Shown: piece by piece, positions 53,736 to 62,265 of the stretch
Position numbering within the stretch: the stretch's first letter is position 1
How the letters are laid out: every line of letters begins with the position of its first letter
DNA from: JBFLVU01 sp037444825
GTDB lineage: Bacteria; Acidobacteriota; UBA4820; DSQY01
Length of the DNA: 64,000 bases
Direction: 5' to 3'
Assembly (NCBI GenBank): GCA_037444825.1
Contig: JBBILR010000002.1
Span: 1-64,000 of the forward strand
Notes under the pieces: model-generated
Seen by the model: the letters and a program-made list of their open reading frames with translations, nothing else
What the model was told of the DNA's origin: nothing
Databases searched by the model: none
Program-made: the position numbers and the translations under genes

Positions 53736-54794
53736 TCAGAGAAAGGGAAAGGGGGACGGATGGGCTTCCGCGGCGCCCTCCGGGCCCTCCACCCTCACTT
53801 CGGCCTCCCCGTCGGAAGCCAGGGCCGGGGGGAGGTAGGCGAAGGCGCAGGTCCGTCCCAGGAGGGGGGAGAAGCGGGCGGTGGTGAGGCGGGCGGCCAC
53901 CTTGCCGTTGAGCCGCACCGCGTCGCCGGGCTCGGCGGGACCGTTCACGAGAAGACCGGTCCGCACGCGGCGGAGGTTCCCGTAGGTCCGCACCCTCGCC
54001 ACCACCTCCTGGCCCACGTAGCAGCCCTTGTCCCAGGAGAGGTGGTCGGGGAGGCGCGCCTCGGAGAAGAGGATCTCCTCGGTGAGGTCGGCGCCGAAGC
54101 GGGGGAGGCCCGCCTCCGTCCTGGCCGTCTCCAGCAGGTCCCAGCCGGCGGGGGTGGCCCCCTCGGCGCAGAGGGCGCGCCAGAGGGAGGGGGCCGCCTC
54201 CGGCGCGAGGAGAAGGTCGAAGCCGGGGCGGCCGGTCCGCGGGAGCTTCGCCACGCGAACGGGGCCCCCCCCGAAGGCCGCCTCGGCGTGGCCGTAGAGG
54301 GGGAGTCCTTCCCCGGAGGTCCCCAGGACGCCCCGGAGAATCTCCCCGGCCGCCGGCCCCTGCAAGGAGAGGTGGGCCAGGGTGTCCCCCCTCTGCTCCA
54401 CCTCCACCCGGGAGGAGAGGCGGAACTTCCGAAGCCTCTCGGCGAGAGGGGTCTCCAGGCCCGGTTCCCCTTCCAGCAGGAAGCCTTCCTCGAGGGCGAG
54501 GATCCGAACCTCCGCCAGGATGCGGGAGCGGCGGTCCAGGAAGCAGGCGGGGCGGCCCTCGCCCTCCCGGAGGTCCAGGATCTTCTGGGTGACCAGGCCG
54601 TTCAGGAAGGACCCCCGGTCCGGGCCGGAGACGAGGAGCTTGGTATGGTCCGAAAGGTCCAGGAGGACCGCCCCCGTCTCGAGGGCGGCGTACTCCTCCT
54701 CGAAGGGGCCGAAGCCGGCCAGGCGCGGACGCCCGAAACGCGGCAGAAAGCGCCCGCCCCGGCTCTCGTGGAAGTGGCGGTCCAGAAGCGCCAT
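53736..54794 (-). CDS. ygfZ: YgfZ/GcvT-like folate-binding protein
   Basis: A 352-residue protein of the aminomethyltransferase fold. It has LLDLSDHTKLLVSGPDRGSFLNGLVTQ (about 44-70) and the diagnostic KGCYVGQEVVAR (about 255-266), whose cysteine is conserved in YgfZ proteins. It likely helps repair or insert Fe-S clusters using tetrahydrofolate. The nearby A-type carrier (52206-52529) fits such a role. Length is normal. Confidence 0.92.
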   Translation of the reverse strand: MALLDRHFHESRGGRFLPRFGRPRLAGFGPFEEEYAALETGAVLLDLSDHTKLLVSGPDRGSFLNGLVTQKILDLREGEGRPACFLDRRSRILAEVRILALEEGFLLEGEPGLETPLAERLRKFRLSSRVEVEQRGDTLAHLSLQGPAAGEILRGVLGTSGEGLPLYGHAEAAFGGGPVRVAKLPRTGRPGFDLLLAPEAAPSLWRALCAEGATPAGWDLLETARTEAGLPRFGADLTEEILFSEARLPDHLSWDKGCYVGQEVVARVRTYGNLRRVRTGLLVNGPAEPGDAVRLNGKVAARLTTARFSPLLGRTCAFAYLPPALASDGEAEVRVEGPEGAAEAHPSPFPFL

Positions 54795-54870
54795 GGCCTC
54801 CTCTCCTCGTTTCCCCCGGAAGGGGGGGAGAGACGACCAACGCGCCGGAGGGGGGACTTCTTCCCCTCCC

Positions 54871-56106
54871 TCAGAGTTCCTCCACCGTCTCGAGGATTCG
54901 GATCCTCCGCCGGGCCAGCTCCTCCAGAAAGGCCCGGTAGGTATCGCCGGCCACGGCGTCCTCCGGAGCCACGATGCCCTTCTCCCGGATGAGGCCCCTT
55001 CCGATGAAGACCGCGCCGATGGCCGCCGGAAAGCCCGTGACCCGACCCATGGCGGAGACGCCGCTCTCCTCGTCCGGCCCTTCCCACATGTGGTAGGAGA
55101 TCCGCAGGGGCTTCCCGTTCTTGAGGCCCGTGACCGTGTTGTACATCACGCAGACGTCTCCCTCTCCGGGGCGCGGCTTCAGCCGGGGCTCGACGCAGGC
55201 CAGCAGCACCTCCCGGGGCACCACCTTCGTGCCCCCCACGTCCACCGGGTCGAGGTCCAAAAGGCCGCACTCCTTGAGGGTCTGCACCCCCTCCCAGTGG
55301 CCGGGCCACCGCACGGTCTTCTCGGCGAAGCGCCGTAAGAAAGGACGGGTGAAGATGAAGGAAGGCATGCCCGGCGTGACGGCGCACTCCAGCGTCTCGT
55401 CCACCCCGAAGCGGTCGAAATGGAAGGCCTCCCGCTGGGTGGCCGCCTCCACCTCCACCCGGCGCCCCTCCTCCAGGACGAAGAGCCGGACGCTGTACTC
55501 GCGCAGGACGTGGGAAAAGGCCCAGGTGATCATGTACCTCAGGGGGTGGCGGGCGGCGGCGGACTTCTCGGGGATCCCCCCCACCCGGGCGATGACGTCG
55601 TGGGCCTCGTCCAGCTTCCGGATGGCCTCGCCGCAGGTGAGGTTGGAGAGGCCCGGGGCGAAGCCGATGCCGTCCAGGAAGGTCACGCCGTTCTTCAGCG
55701 CCGTCTCGTGCAGGTAGTCCCCGAAGGCGTAAAGGTCCATGCCTTCCGGCAGGCGGAGCCCCTCGATTTCGTAGAGGTCCGGCCTTAGGTGGTACTCCTC
55801 CAGCATGTCCACGTAGTGGACGCCGGCCTCCACCACGGCTTTGGCCAGGGCGTAGGAGGTCCTCCGGTCGGGGAGGGTGGAAACGACCACGTCATAGTTC
55901 CCCACCAGCCGTTTGACGGAGGCCTCCTCGGTGACGTCCAGGGCGTGGAGGGCCACCTGGGTGCTGTCCAGCCACCGGTGGGTCTCGTCCAGGGCCTCCA
56001 GCCGCCGCCCCGCCAGGCCCACCCGCTCCACCTGCGGCTCCCGAACGAGGTCGTAGGCCACGGCCCGGCCCATCTTCCCGTTTCCGCCGAAGACCAGGAT
56101 CTTCAT
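54871..56106 (-). CDS. Saccharopine dehydrogenase family protein
   Basis: A 411-residue NAD(P)-dependent enzyme. The Rossmann motif is VFGGNGKMGRAVAYDL (about 5-20), followed by DVTEEASVKRLVGNYDVVVSTLP. The middle region holds FLDGIGFAPGLSNL (about 143-156), typical of the lysine-6-dehydrogenase/LYS9-like branch. Which amine or imine it acts on cannot be read. A carboxynorspermidine- or homospermidine-related role would fit the deoxyhypusine-synthase-like gene 3 kb away, but this is speculation. Confidence 0.88.
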   Translation of the reverse strand: MKILVFGGNGKMGRAVAYDLVREPQVERVGLAGRRLEALDETHRWLDSTQVALHALDVTEEASVKRLVGNYDVVVSTLPDRRTSYALAKAVVEAGVHYVDMLEEYHLRPDLYEIEGLRLPEGMDLYAFGDYLHETALKNGVTFLDGIGFAPGLSNLTCGEAIRKLDEAHDVIARVGGIPEKSAAARHPLRYMITWAFSHVLREYSVRLFVLEEGRRVEVEAATQREAFHFDRFGVDETLECAVTPGMPSFIFTRPFLRRFAEKTVRWPGHWEGVQTLKECGLLDLDPVDVGGTKVVPREVLLACVEPRLKPRPGEGDVCVMYNTVTGLKNGKPLRISYHMWEGPDEESGVSAMGRVTGFPAAIGAVFIGRGLIREKGIVAPEDAVAGDTYRAFLEELARRRIRILETVEEL

Positions 56107-56280
56107 GGGGCACCCCCGCTCGTTACCCGCCTTGGGTTGGCCCCATTCTCGGCGGGGAAGGGGTGGGGGTCAAGGGGGAAAGGCGGAAGTCGGAAAGAGA
56201 AAGGCGGAAGGCGGAGGGAGGGGAGGGTGGGGGGGCGCGGGGCGGGGCCCCTCCCTCCGCGCCATGCTTCGAGGGGGGCC

Positions 56281-57450
56281 TCACCCCCCCTTCGGGAAAG
56301 GATCCCCGAGAAAGGCGGACTGGCGGCGGGCGATCTTCACCCCTGGGCTGACGAACTCCTCCCCGTCGAAGTCCACGGACTTCACCCGCACGAAAAAGGA
56401 CCGGGCCTTCGGGAAGGGGGCGGGGAAGGTGACTTCGTACAGAGAGTGGTCGCCCCGGGGCTCCGTCTCGGTCTCCGGAACCTCCACGTAGGGGCCGCTC
56501 CGCCGCCGCGAAGCCTCCACGACGAACCGGGCGGTTCCCGATTCCACGTTGGTCCGCCAGCGGACCGTCACCAGGCCCCCTCGAAGGAAGGCTTCGGCCC
56601 CCGCGAAGACCCCCGCCGGGGTGGGGACGATGGCAAAGGAGCTGGCGGGACCGGTGAAAGCGGTCTCGTAGGCGCCGGAATCGAAAACCAGGGAGAGGCA
56701 GAGCCAGACGGCGTCCGCCCCCGGGGGGAGGGCCGAAACGGGGATGGCCGCCACGGCGCTCTGCGGGTCGGGGCCCGAGGAGACGTCCACCTCCGCCGCG
56801 ATGTTGGGCCAATAGGGAAGCTCTTGGGGCGGGGGGAGGGTTCCCTGGGCCCAGCGGACTCGGACGGCCGTCACCAAGTTCCCCGAAGGAGGCGAGTCGT
56901 AGACCCCCACGAGGTCGAGGGCGGGGGCCCAGGCCACGGGAACGTAGTAGTAGGTGCCGTCTGAGGTCACGTCCCCGTTGATCCCCGGGGCGGGGATGGG
57001 GGCGGGTTCCAGGACTCCGGAGAGGGTGTCGTCGAAGTCGAAGTCCCGGTAGGGCCCGGCCATGCCGCCCACCACCGATTGGAGGATATAGCCCTGCGGC
57101 GTGGAGGTCACCTGGGCGCACCGGGCGAGGGGGGGGATGGTGTTGTCCGGGCACCCCACCGTCTGCGGCTCGGTCCAGGTGGAGGAGATGAAGTAATCCC
57201 CACCCCCCAGGGGAGAAAACATGCCCGTGCCCAGGGTGCCGGAGTTGTAGAGGTCCCCCTGGCCCACGATCCAGTAGCGGGCGTCCACCTTCGAGGGGTA
57301 GGCCCCGCCGAGGTGCTGGGAACACTTCCCGCAGGCCCCGGAGTTCCGGACGTAGGTGGCTTTGGACGGGGGACAGACGGCCAGGCATAAAGCGCCGCCC
57401 CCGATCCAAGCCGCCAGCACCACCACGGCCCTTTTGGCGAACGTCCTCAT
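56281..57450 (-). CDS. Secreted protein of unknown function
   Basis: A 389-residue exported protein. Signal peptide (AKRAVVVLAAWIGGGALCLA). The first 60 mature residues contain a CPPSK..CGKCSQH cysteine cluster. The middle is beta-rich with DFDFDDTLSGVLEP. The last 100 residues (VTVRWRTNVESGTARFVVEASRR..) look like a fibronectin-III-type fold. The family was not recognised. ATG 57450 follows AGGAGG at 5 nt. A strong promoter (TTGACA-16-TATATT, 57569-57542) drives it, with its -35 box overlapping the rdgB stop. A 170-bp purine-rich stretch (56107-56280) follows the gene. Confidence 0.8.
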   Translation of the reverse strand: MRTFAKRAVVVLAAWIGGGALCLAVCPPSKATYVRNSGACGKCSQHLGGAYPSKVDARYWIVGQGDLYNSGTLGTGMFSPLGGGDYFISSTWTEPQTVGCPDNTIPPLARCAQVTSTPQGYILQSVVGGMAGPYRDFDFDDTLSGVLEPAPIPAPGINGDVTSDGTYYYVPVAWAPALDLVGVYDSPPSGNLVTAVRVRWAQGTLPPPQELPYWPNIAAEVDVSSGPDPQSAVAAIPVSALPPGADAVWLCLSLVFDSGAYETAFTGPASSFAIVPTPAGVFAGAEAFLRGGLVTVRWRTNVESGTARFVVEASRRRSGPYVEVPETETEPRGDHSLYEVTFPAPFPKARSFFVRVKSVDFDGEEFVSPGVKIARRQSAFLGDPFPKGG

Positions 57451-57541
57451 GGAATCCTCCTCGATCCTCAAAACGAAGCCCGCCTTCCCCGAGCACCAAG
57501 GGTAAGGTCTTTGCCGCTTGGGCTTGTTTCCTGAGTAGGTA

Positions 57542-57569
57542 AATATACCCTTTCCCGCCCCGGTGTCAA
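57542..57569 (-). promoter_or_regulatory. Strong promoter of the secreted protein
   Basis: Minus strand: consensus TTGACA (57569-57564), 16-nt spacer, TATATT (57547-57542), leader about 85 nt. It overlaps the last codon region of rdgB. Confidence 0.75.
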
Positions 57570-58192
57570 GGGGAAGTGGCGGGGCCGCCGGCCCACCGGC
57601 CTTCCAGGTGGCGCCTCAGGGCCCGGACGGCCTGGCCGCGGTGGCTGTACCGGTCCTTCTCTTCGGGGGAGACGCAGCCGAAGGTGGTCCCGGAGGGAGG
57701 GTGGTAGAAGAGGGGGTCGTAGCCGAAGCCTCCCGTCCCGGCGGGGGCTTCGGCGATGGTCCCCTCCACCCGGCCGGTGAAGACCCGCTCTCCCCCGTCG
57801 GGCTCGAGGAGAACCACCACCGCCTCGTACCACGCCCGGCGCTCCTCCCCGCGAAGGCCCCGCATGCGCTCCAGAAGCAGGAGGTTTCGCTCCGCGTCGC
57901 TCCGCAGGCCGCCGTACCTCGCCGAGTGGACCCCCGGTTCCCCGTTCAATGCGGGGACGACGATCCCCGAATCCTCGGCGGCCACGTACCCCCCCGGCAG
58001 AAGGGGGGCGTACCCCCGCGCCTTCAGCCGGGCGTTCTCCTCGAAGGTGGTCCCCGTCTCCTCCACCTCCGGCGGGTTCCCCACGTCGGGGAGAAAGAGG
58101 AGGTCGAGGGGCAGGCCGTTCAGAATCTGCCGGATCTCGCGGGCTTTTCCGGCGTTGGAGGTGGCGAAGAGGAGGCGTGGGCGGTCAACCAT
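57566..58192 (-). CDS. rdgB: Non-canonical purine NTP pyrophosphatase
   Basis: A 208-residue house-cleaning enzyme that hydrolyses ITP, dITP and XTP. It has LFATSNAGKAREI (about 8-20), TTFEENARLKA (about 48-58), AAEDSGIVV (about 70-78), SARYGG (about 89-94) and GFGYDPLFY (about 155-163). The length is typical. It lies 24 bp after murA on the same strand. Confidence 0.97.
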   Translation of the reverse strand: MVDRPRLLFATSNAGKAREIRQILNGLPLDLLFLPDVGNPPEVEETGTTFEENARLKARGYAPLLPGGYVAAEDSGIVVPALNGEPGVHSARYGGLRSDAERNLLLLERMRGLRGEERRAWYEAVVVLLEPDGGERVFTGRVEGTIAEAPAGTGGFGYDPLFYHPPSGTTFGCVSPEEKDRYSHRGQAVRALRRHLEGRWAGGPATSP

Positions 58193-58216
58193 GGTGGACC
58201 CTCCGGAAGGGGGTTT

Positions 58217-59476
58217 TTATTCGGCGAACCGCTCCACGCGGCCGCCCAGGGCGCGAAGCCGCTCTTCCAGCCTCTCGTACCCCCGGTCCAGGTGGTAGAT
58301 CCGGCGGACGCGGGTGGTCCCTTCGGCGGCGAGGCCGGCGAGGACGAGGGAGGCCGAGGCCCTCAGGTCGCTGGCCATGACGGGGGCCCCGGAAAGCCGC
58401 ACGGGGCCCTTCACCACGGCCACCCGGCCTTCGATCTGGATCTTCGCCCCCATGCGCGTCAGCTCGGGGACGTGCATGAAGCGGTTTTCGAAGATCGTCT
58501 CCCGGACGGTGGAGGTTCCCCGGGCCTGGGTGAGCAGGGCGAGGAACTGGGCCTGGAGGTCGGTGGGAAAGCCGGGGTAGGGGAGGGTGACGACGTCCGC
58601 GGCTCGGAGGGGATCCGGGGCGGCCACCCGGATCCGGTCCGGGCCCGTCTCCACCCGGGCCCCCATCTCCCGGAGCTTCACGAGGAGCGCCTCCAGGTGC
58701 TCGGGGACCACGGGGGCGCAGGTGACGTCCCCCCCGGTGATGGCGCCGGCGAGGAGCAGGGTCCCGGCGACGATGCGGTCGGGGATGCAGCGGTGGACGG
58801 CGCCGTGGAGGCACGGGACGCCCTCGACGCGGAGCGTGTCGGTCCCCGCCCCCTCGATGCGGGCCCCCATGGCGAGGAGGAGGCGGCAGAGGTCTCCGAC
58901 CTCCGGCTCCCGGGCGGCGTTGCGGATCACCGTCGTCCCCTGAGCCAGCACCGCCGCCATGAGCAGGTTTTCGGTGCCGCCGACGGTGACCTTGTCGAAG
59001 ACCACCTCGGCACCCGTAAGCCGCGGCGCCGCGGCCTCGACGTACCCGTGCTCCACGCGGATCTCCGCCCCCAGAGCCGCCAGGGCCTTCAGGTGGAGGT
59101 CCACGGGCCTGGCCCCGATGGCGCAGCCCCCCGGCAGGGAAACGCGGCCCCGTTTGAAGCGGGCCACCATGGGCCCCAGCACGAGGATGCTGGCCCGCAT
59201 CTTGCGGACCAGGTCGTAGGGGGCCTCCAGGTGGCCGCCCCCGTTGGTGGTCCGCAGGGTCAGCGAGCCGTCCCGGTTCCGCCCGGCCTCCACCCCCAGA
59301 TGGCCGAGAACCTCCAGCATAGTGGAGATGTCGGCGTGGGAGGAGGGGGCCTCGAAGGTCAGCGGCTCCGACGTGAGGAGCGCCGCCGCCAGGCAGGGGA
59401 GCTGGGCGTTCTTGGCCGTCTCCACGGCGGCCGTCCCCTGGAGGGGGAGGCCGCCCTCGATCCGAAAGGCATCCAT
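58217..59476 (-). CDS. murA: UDP-N-acetylglucosamine 1-carboxyvinyltransferase
   Basis: A 419-residue cytoplasmic enzyme for the first committed step of peptidoglycan synthesis. It has MDAFRIEGG..LQGTAAVETAKNAQLP (Lys and Asn of the UDP-GlcNAc site), MRASILVLGPMVARF and the catalytic cysteine in PGGCAIGARPVDLHL (about residue 116). Cysteine at this site predicts fosfomycin sensitivity. The C-terminal GYERLEERLRALGGRVER is canonical. It follows the AI-2E permease gene by 33 bp. Confidence 0.98.
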   Translation of the reverse strand: MDAFRIEGGLPLQGTAAVETAKNAQLPCLAAALLTSEPLTFEAPSSHADISTMLEVLGHLGVEAGRNRDGSLTLRTTNGGGHLEAPYDLVRKMRASILVLGPMVARFKRGRVSLPGGCAIGARPVDLHLKALAALGAEIRVEHGYVEAAAPRLTGAEVVFDKVTVGGTENLLMAAVLAQGTTVIRNAAREPEVGDLCRLLLAMGARIEGAGTDTLRVEGVPCLHGAVHRCIPDRIVAGTLLLAGAITGGDVTCAPVVPEHLEALLVKLREMGARVETGPDRIRVAAPDPLRAADVVTLPYPGFPTDLQAQFLALLTQARGTSTVRETIFENRFMHVPELTRMGAKIQIEGRVAVVKGPVRLSGAPVMASDLRASASLVLAGLAAEGTTRVRRIYHLDRGYERLEERLRALGGRVERFAE

Positions 59477-59509
59477 GTCACGCCTCGAAGAGGGCCCTTT
59501 CCCGCCCGA

Positions 59510-60619
59510 TCACGGGGTACTTTCCGAGGGAGGGCAGGGTGCGTCGGCCTCCGGCTGGAGTTCCTTGATGCGGGGAAAGATGTCGGTGCGGTACACCCGG
59601 AAGACCTCCAGGGCCACGGCGAAGAAGAGGGGCCCCACCAGGATCCCCAAAAAACCCATGCTGGCCAGCCCCCCCAGCACCCCCAGGAGGATCACGAGAA
59701 GCGGGAGCTTGGAGTGGCTGGAGATGAAGTAGGGCCGGATCACGTTGTCGATGGAAGAAACCACGGCGGCGCTCCACAGGAGGAGGAAGACCGCCCTGCC
59801 GGTGTGGCCGGCGGCGAAGAGGTAGAGCACCCCCGGCACCCAGACCAGCGCCGTCCCCACCACGGGGATGAAGGCGAAGACCACCATCACGGCCCCGAAG
59901 AAGACGGGGGAGGGCAGGCCCACCAGGGCGAACCCCACCCCCCCGAGGGCCCCCTGGACGACGCAGGTGAGGATGATCCCGTAGAGAACCGCGTGGACCA
60001 CGCGGCGAACCGCCGAGGCGATGAGCTCCTTGTCGCACCGCTTCAGGGGGACGACGTCCCAGAAGGCCTGGGCGATCCTCTCCCCGTCCCGGAAGGCGAA
60101 AAAGAGCACCGCCACCATGACGAAGAACTTGAGCAGGGCCGCAAAGAGGTTTTTGAAGGCCGCCTTGGAGAGGGTGATGGCCACCGTGCTGACGGTCTTC
60201 ATGGCCGCCAGGGCGAGCGGCTTGAGGTCCAAGTCCTTCACGTAGGGTTGGGCCCAGGCCAGAAAGCTCTGGACCCGTGGGTTGGCCAGGGCCGCGTCGA
60301 CGCCGGGGATCTCTCCCGTGGAGGCGTACCCCTCCAGGGCGATCACCACCTGCGTCGCCTCGCCGGCGAAGAGGACCGCGAGGACCAGCAGGGGGAGGAC
60401 GAGGACCAGGACCACCACCGCCGTCGAAAGGAAGGCCGACACGTTCTCCCGCCCCTTGCACCATTGGAGGAATTTCTTGTGGAGCGGGCGGGCCGCCAGC
60501 GCCAGGACCCCCGCCCAGGCCAGCGACGAGAGAAAGGGCTTGACGAGGATCACCGCCAGCGCCGCCATGGCGAGAAAACCGACGAAGTACAGGAGGGTCA
60601 GGAAGAGTTCCTTGTTCAT
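59510..60619 (-). CDS. AI-2E family (PerM/YdiK-like) membrane transporter
   Basis: A 369-residue inner-membrane protein with about eight hydrophobic helices. The C-terminal half has the family blocks FAFIPVVGTALVWVPGVLYL (about 250-270) and DNVIRPYFISSHSKLPLLVILLGVLGGLASMGFLGILVGPLFFA (about 288-330). The substrate is unknown in this branch, and a quorum-sensing role should not be assumed. A TATACT -10 box (60644-60639) lies about 20 nt before ATG 60619. Confidence 0.93.
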   Translation of the reverse strand: MNKELFLTLLYFVGFLAMAALAVILVKPFLSSLAWAGVLALAARPLHKKFLQWCKGRENVSAFLSTAVVVLVLVLPLLVLAVLFAGEATQVVIALEGYASTGEIPGVDAALANPRVQSFLAWAQPYVKDLDLKPLALAAMKTVSTVAITLSKAAFKNLFAALLKFFVMVAVLFFAFRDGERIAQAFWDVVPLKRCDKELIASAVRRVVHAVLYGIILTCVVQGALGGVGFALVGLPSPVFFGAVMVVFAFIPVVGTALVWVPGVLYLFAAGHTGRAVFLLLWSAAVVSSIDNVIRPYFISSHSKLPLLVILLGVLGGLASMGFLGILVGPLFFAVALEVFRVYRTDIFPRIKELQPEADAPCPPSESTP

Positions 60620-60737
60620 CGCCGCTCCATCGTAACGGAGTATAGACCACCCGGCGGCGGGAAGGCGGAAAAAGAAGAGACGCGGGGCGCGGCTTGGGGG
60701 CCGGACGGCCGGTTCGGCGCCGGCCGTTCAGGCGCGC

Positions 60738-61085
60738 TCACTCCTTGCCGAGGCCGAAGAGGCTGCGGAAGAACCCCCGGCGGACCTCCGACTGCTTGCC
60801 CACGAGGAGTTGCTCCAGCTCCCCCCTGTCGAAGTAGATCCCCTCGCAGAGGGTGCAGACGTCCACCTTGACGCCCTCGAGGTCCTTCTCCGCCATGGAA
60901 TGGCCGCACTTTGGGCAATGCAGGTAGTGAAGGTCCCTCAGGCGCCTGCGCTCCTCCTCGGCCTCCCGGGCCTGGGCCTCGGCGATGCGGGCCTCGCGCT
61001 TCTTCCGCATCTCCTCGAGGAGCTGGCGTTCCCGTTCGAAAAAGTACTGCTCTTCCTTCTTCTTGGCCTCGTCGCTCAGAGCCAT
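60738..61085 (-). CDS. zf-TFIIB-type zinc-ribbon protein with coiled coil
   Basis: A 115-residue protein. A highly charged coiled coil (EAKKKEEQYFFERERQLLEEMRKKREARI.., residues 5-50) is followed by a zinc ribbon: CPKCGHSMAEKDLEGVKVDVC..CEGIYFDRGELEQLL (about 61-97). The CPxCG.M...C..C.G.W/YFD.GEL pattern is that of the zf-TFIIB family of unknown role. ATG 61085 follows AGGAGGGAGCC. The gene is divergent from the TPR gene. Confidence 0.82.
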   Translation of the reverse strand: MALSDEAKKKEEQYFFERERQLLEEMRKKREARIAEAQAREAEEERRRLRDLHYLHCPKCGHSMAEKDLEGVKVDVCTLCEGIYFDRGELEQLLVGKQSEVRRGFFRSLFGLGKE

Positions 61086-61141
61086 GGCTCCCTCCTGAGG
61101 GCGGAATTGTACAAGAAAAGCTGCGCGGTTCCCAGGCGCGC

Positions 61142-61171
61142 TTGCGGAGGGGGGAGACGCAAGGGTACCCT
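61142..61171 (+). promoter_or_regulatory. Promoter of the TPR-ABC operon
   Basis: TTGCGG (61142-61147), 18-nt spacer, TACCCT (61166-61171), about 26 nt before ATG 61198. A minus-strand -10 (TACAAT, 61111-61106) for the zinc-ribbon gene lies in the same divergent region. Confidence 0.5.
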
Positions 61172-61197
61172 GGAACGGGGACTTGAAGGGGGAATTC

Positions 61198-62265
61198 ATG
61201 CCCGGAAAGCGAATGTTGCGGGGGGCCATTCTTGCCGCGGGGCTGCTTCTCGGCCTGGCGCCCTTCGCGGCCCCGCCCGGAAAGGATCGGCCCCTCTACG
61301 ACGCCGCCGCCTACGGGCGGGGCCGGCAAGCCCTGGCCCATGGGGAGGTGGCGGCGGCGGCGGCGGTCTTTTGTTCCATGCTCCCGCCGGAGGGGGACGG
61401 GAACCTCTACACCCTGAGCGTGGTGCTGCTGTGCCGCCCGGAAAACGTCCCCGGGGAGGCCGCCCGGCTGTCGGGCCTGGAGCCGGTCTTCGTGGAGGCG
61501 GTGGAGTACCGCGGCCAGACCTGCTACCGGCTCTGCGCGGGCCTCTCCCGGACGCGGGAAGGGCTGGCCGCCCTGCGGCGGCGGCTTCCGGAGGAGGTCC
61601 AAGCCCATCATCCCTTCGTGGTGGCCCTCCAGAGGCCCTGCGCCAGGGAGGCTTCCGCGCCGCCGGAGGTTCCCCCCGCCCCGTCGCCTCCGGAGACCCC
61701 GGCGGCGGCGGAGGTCCCCCCCGAGTCCTCTTCCTCCGTCCCTTCCCCGGTTCCGCCGCCCCCGCCGCCGGCGGCCCCCGAGCTTCGCCGCCCGGGAGAG
61801 AAGGAGGCGGAGACCTGGTTCCAGAAGGGCGTGGCGGCCTACACCCAGGGCCGACGGCAGGAGGCCGAGTCCTGCTACCGGGAGGCATTGCGGGCGGACC
61901 CCGGAAAGCCGGAGGTCCTCAACAACCTGGGGGTCCTGCGGTTGGAGGAGAAGCGGTACGAGGAGGCCCGGGACCTCTTCCGGCGGGCCCTGGAGCGGGC
62001 CCCGCGTTACGCCCGGGCCCGGCTCAACCTGGCGGGGGCGCAGTGGGCCCTGGGGGAGCGGGACGGCGCGGTGGAGGAGGCTCTGCGGGCCTCGGAGCTG
62101 GACCCCGGGGACGTGGCCGCCCACCTGACCCTCGCCTCCTTTTACCTCGCCCTCGGCAAAAAGGTGGAAGCCCGGGCGGAGGCCCAGCGGGTCCTGGCCC
62201 TGGACCCGGCCAACGAGCAGGCCCAGGTCTTCGTCGCGGCGGCCGGGATGGAGGAGACCCGGTGA
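61198..62265 (+). CDS. Exported TPR-repeat protein
   Basis: A 355-residue protein. Signal peptide (LRGAILAAGLLLGLAPFAA). An N-terminal domain (about 30-145) has a few cysteines, followed by a Pro/Glu/Ser-rich linker (about 147-200) of the kind that spans periplasm or wall. Four TPR units follow (about 205-340; AETWFQKGVAAYTQGRRQEAESCYREALRADPGKPEVLNNLG..). It probably scaffolds protein contacts in the periplasm. ATG 61198 is preferred over TTG 61183. The stop overlaps the GTG of the ABC ATPase, so it is coupled to the exporter. Confidence 0.85.
   Translation: MPGKRMLRGAILAAGLLLGLAPFAAPPGKDRPLYDAAAYGRGRQALAHGEVAAAAAVFCSMLPPEGDGNLYTLSVVLLCRPENVPGEAARLSGLEPVFVEAVEYRGQTCYRLCAGLSRTREGLAALRRRLPEEVQAHHPFVVALQRPCAREASAPPEVPPAPSPPETPAAAEVPPESSSSVPSPVPPPPPPAAPELRRPGEKEAETWFQKGVAAYTQGRRQEAESCYREALRADPGKPEVLNNLGVLRLEEKRYEEARDLFRRALERAPRYARARLNLAGAQWALGERDGAVEEALRASELDPGDVAAHLTLASFYLALGKKVEARAEAQRVLALDPANEQAQVFVAAAGMEETR

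Noticed and set aside
59510..60619. Autoinducer-2 exporter
   Set aside because: The family name is historical; the sequence gives no evidence for this substrate.
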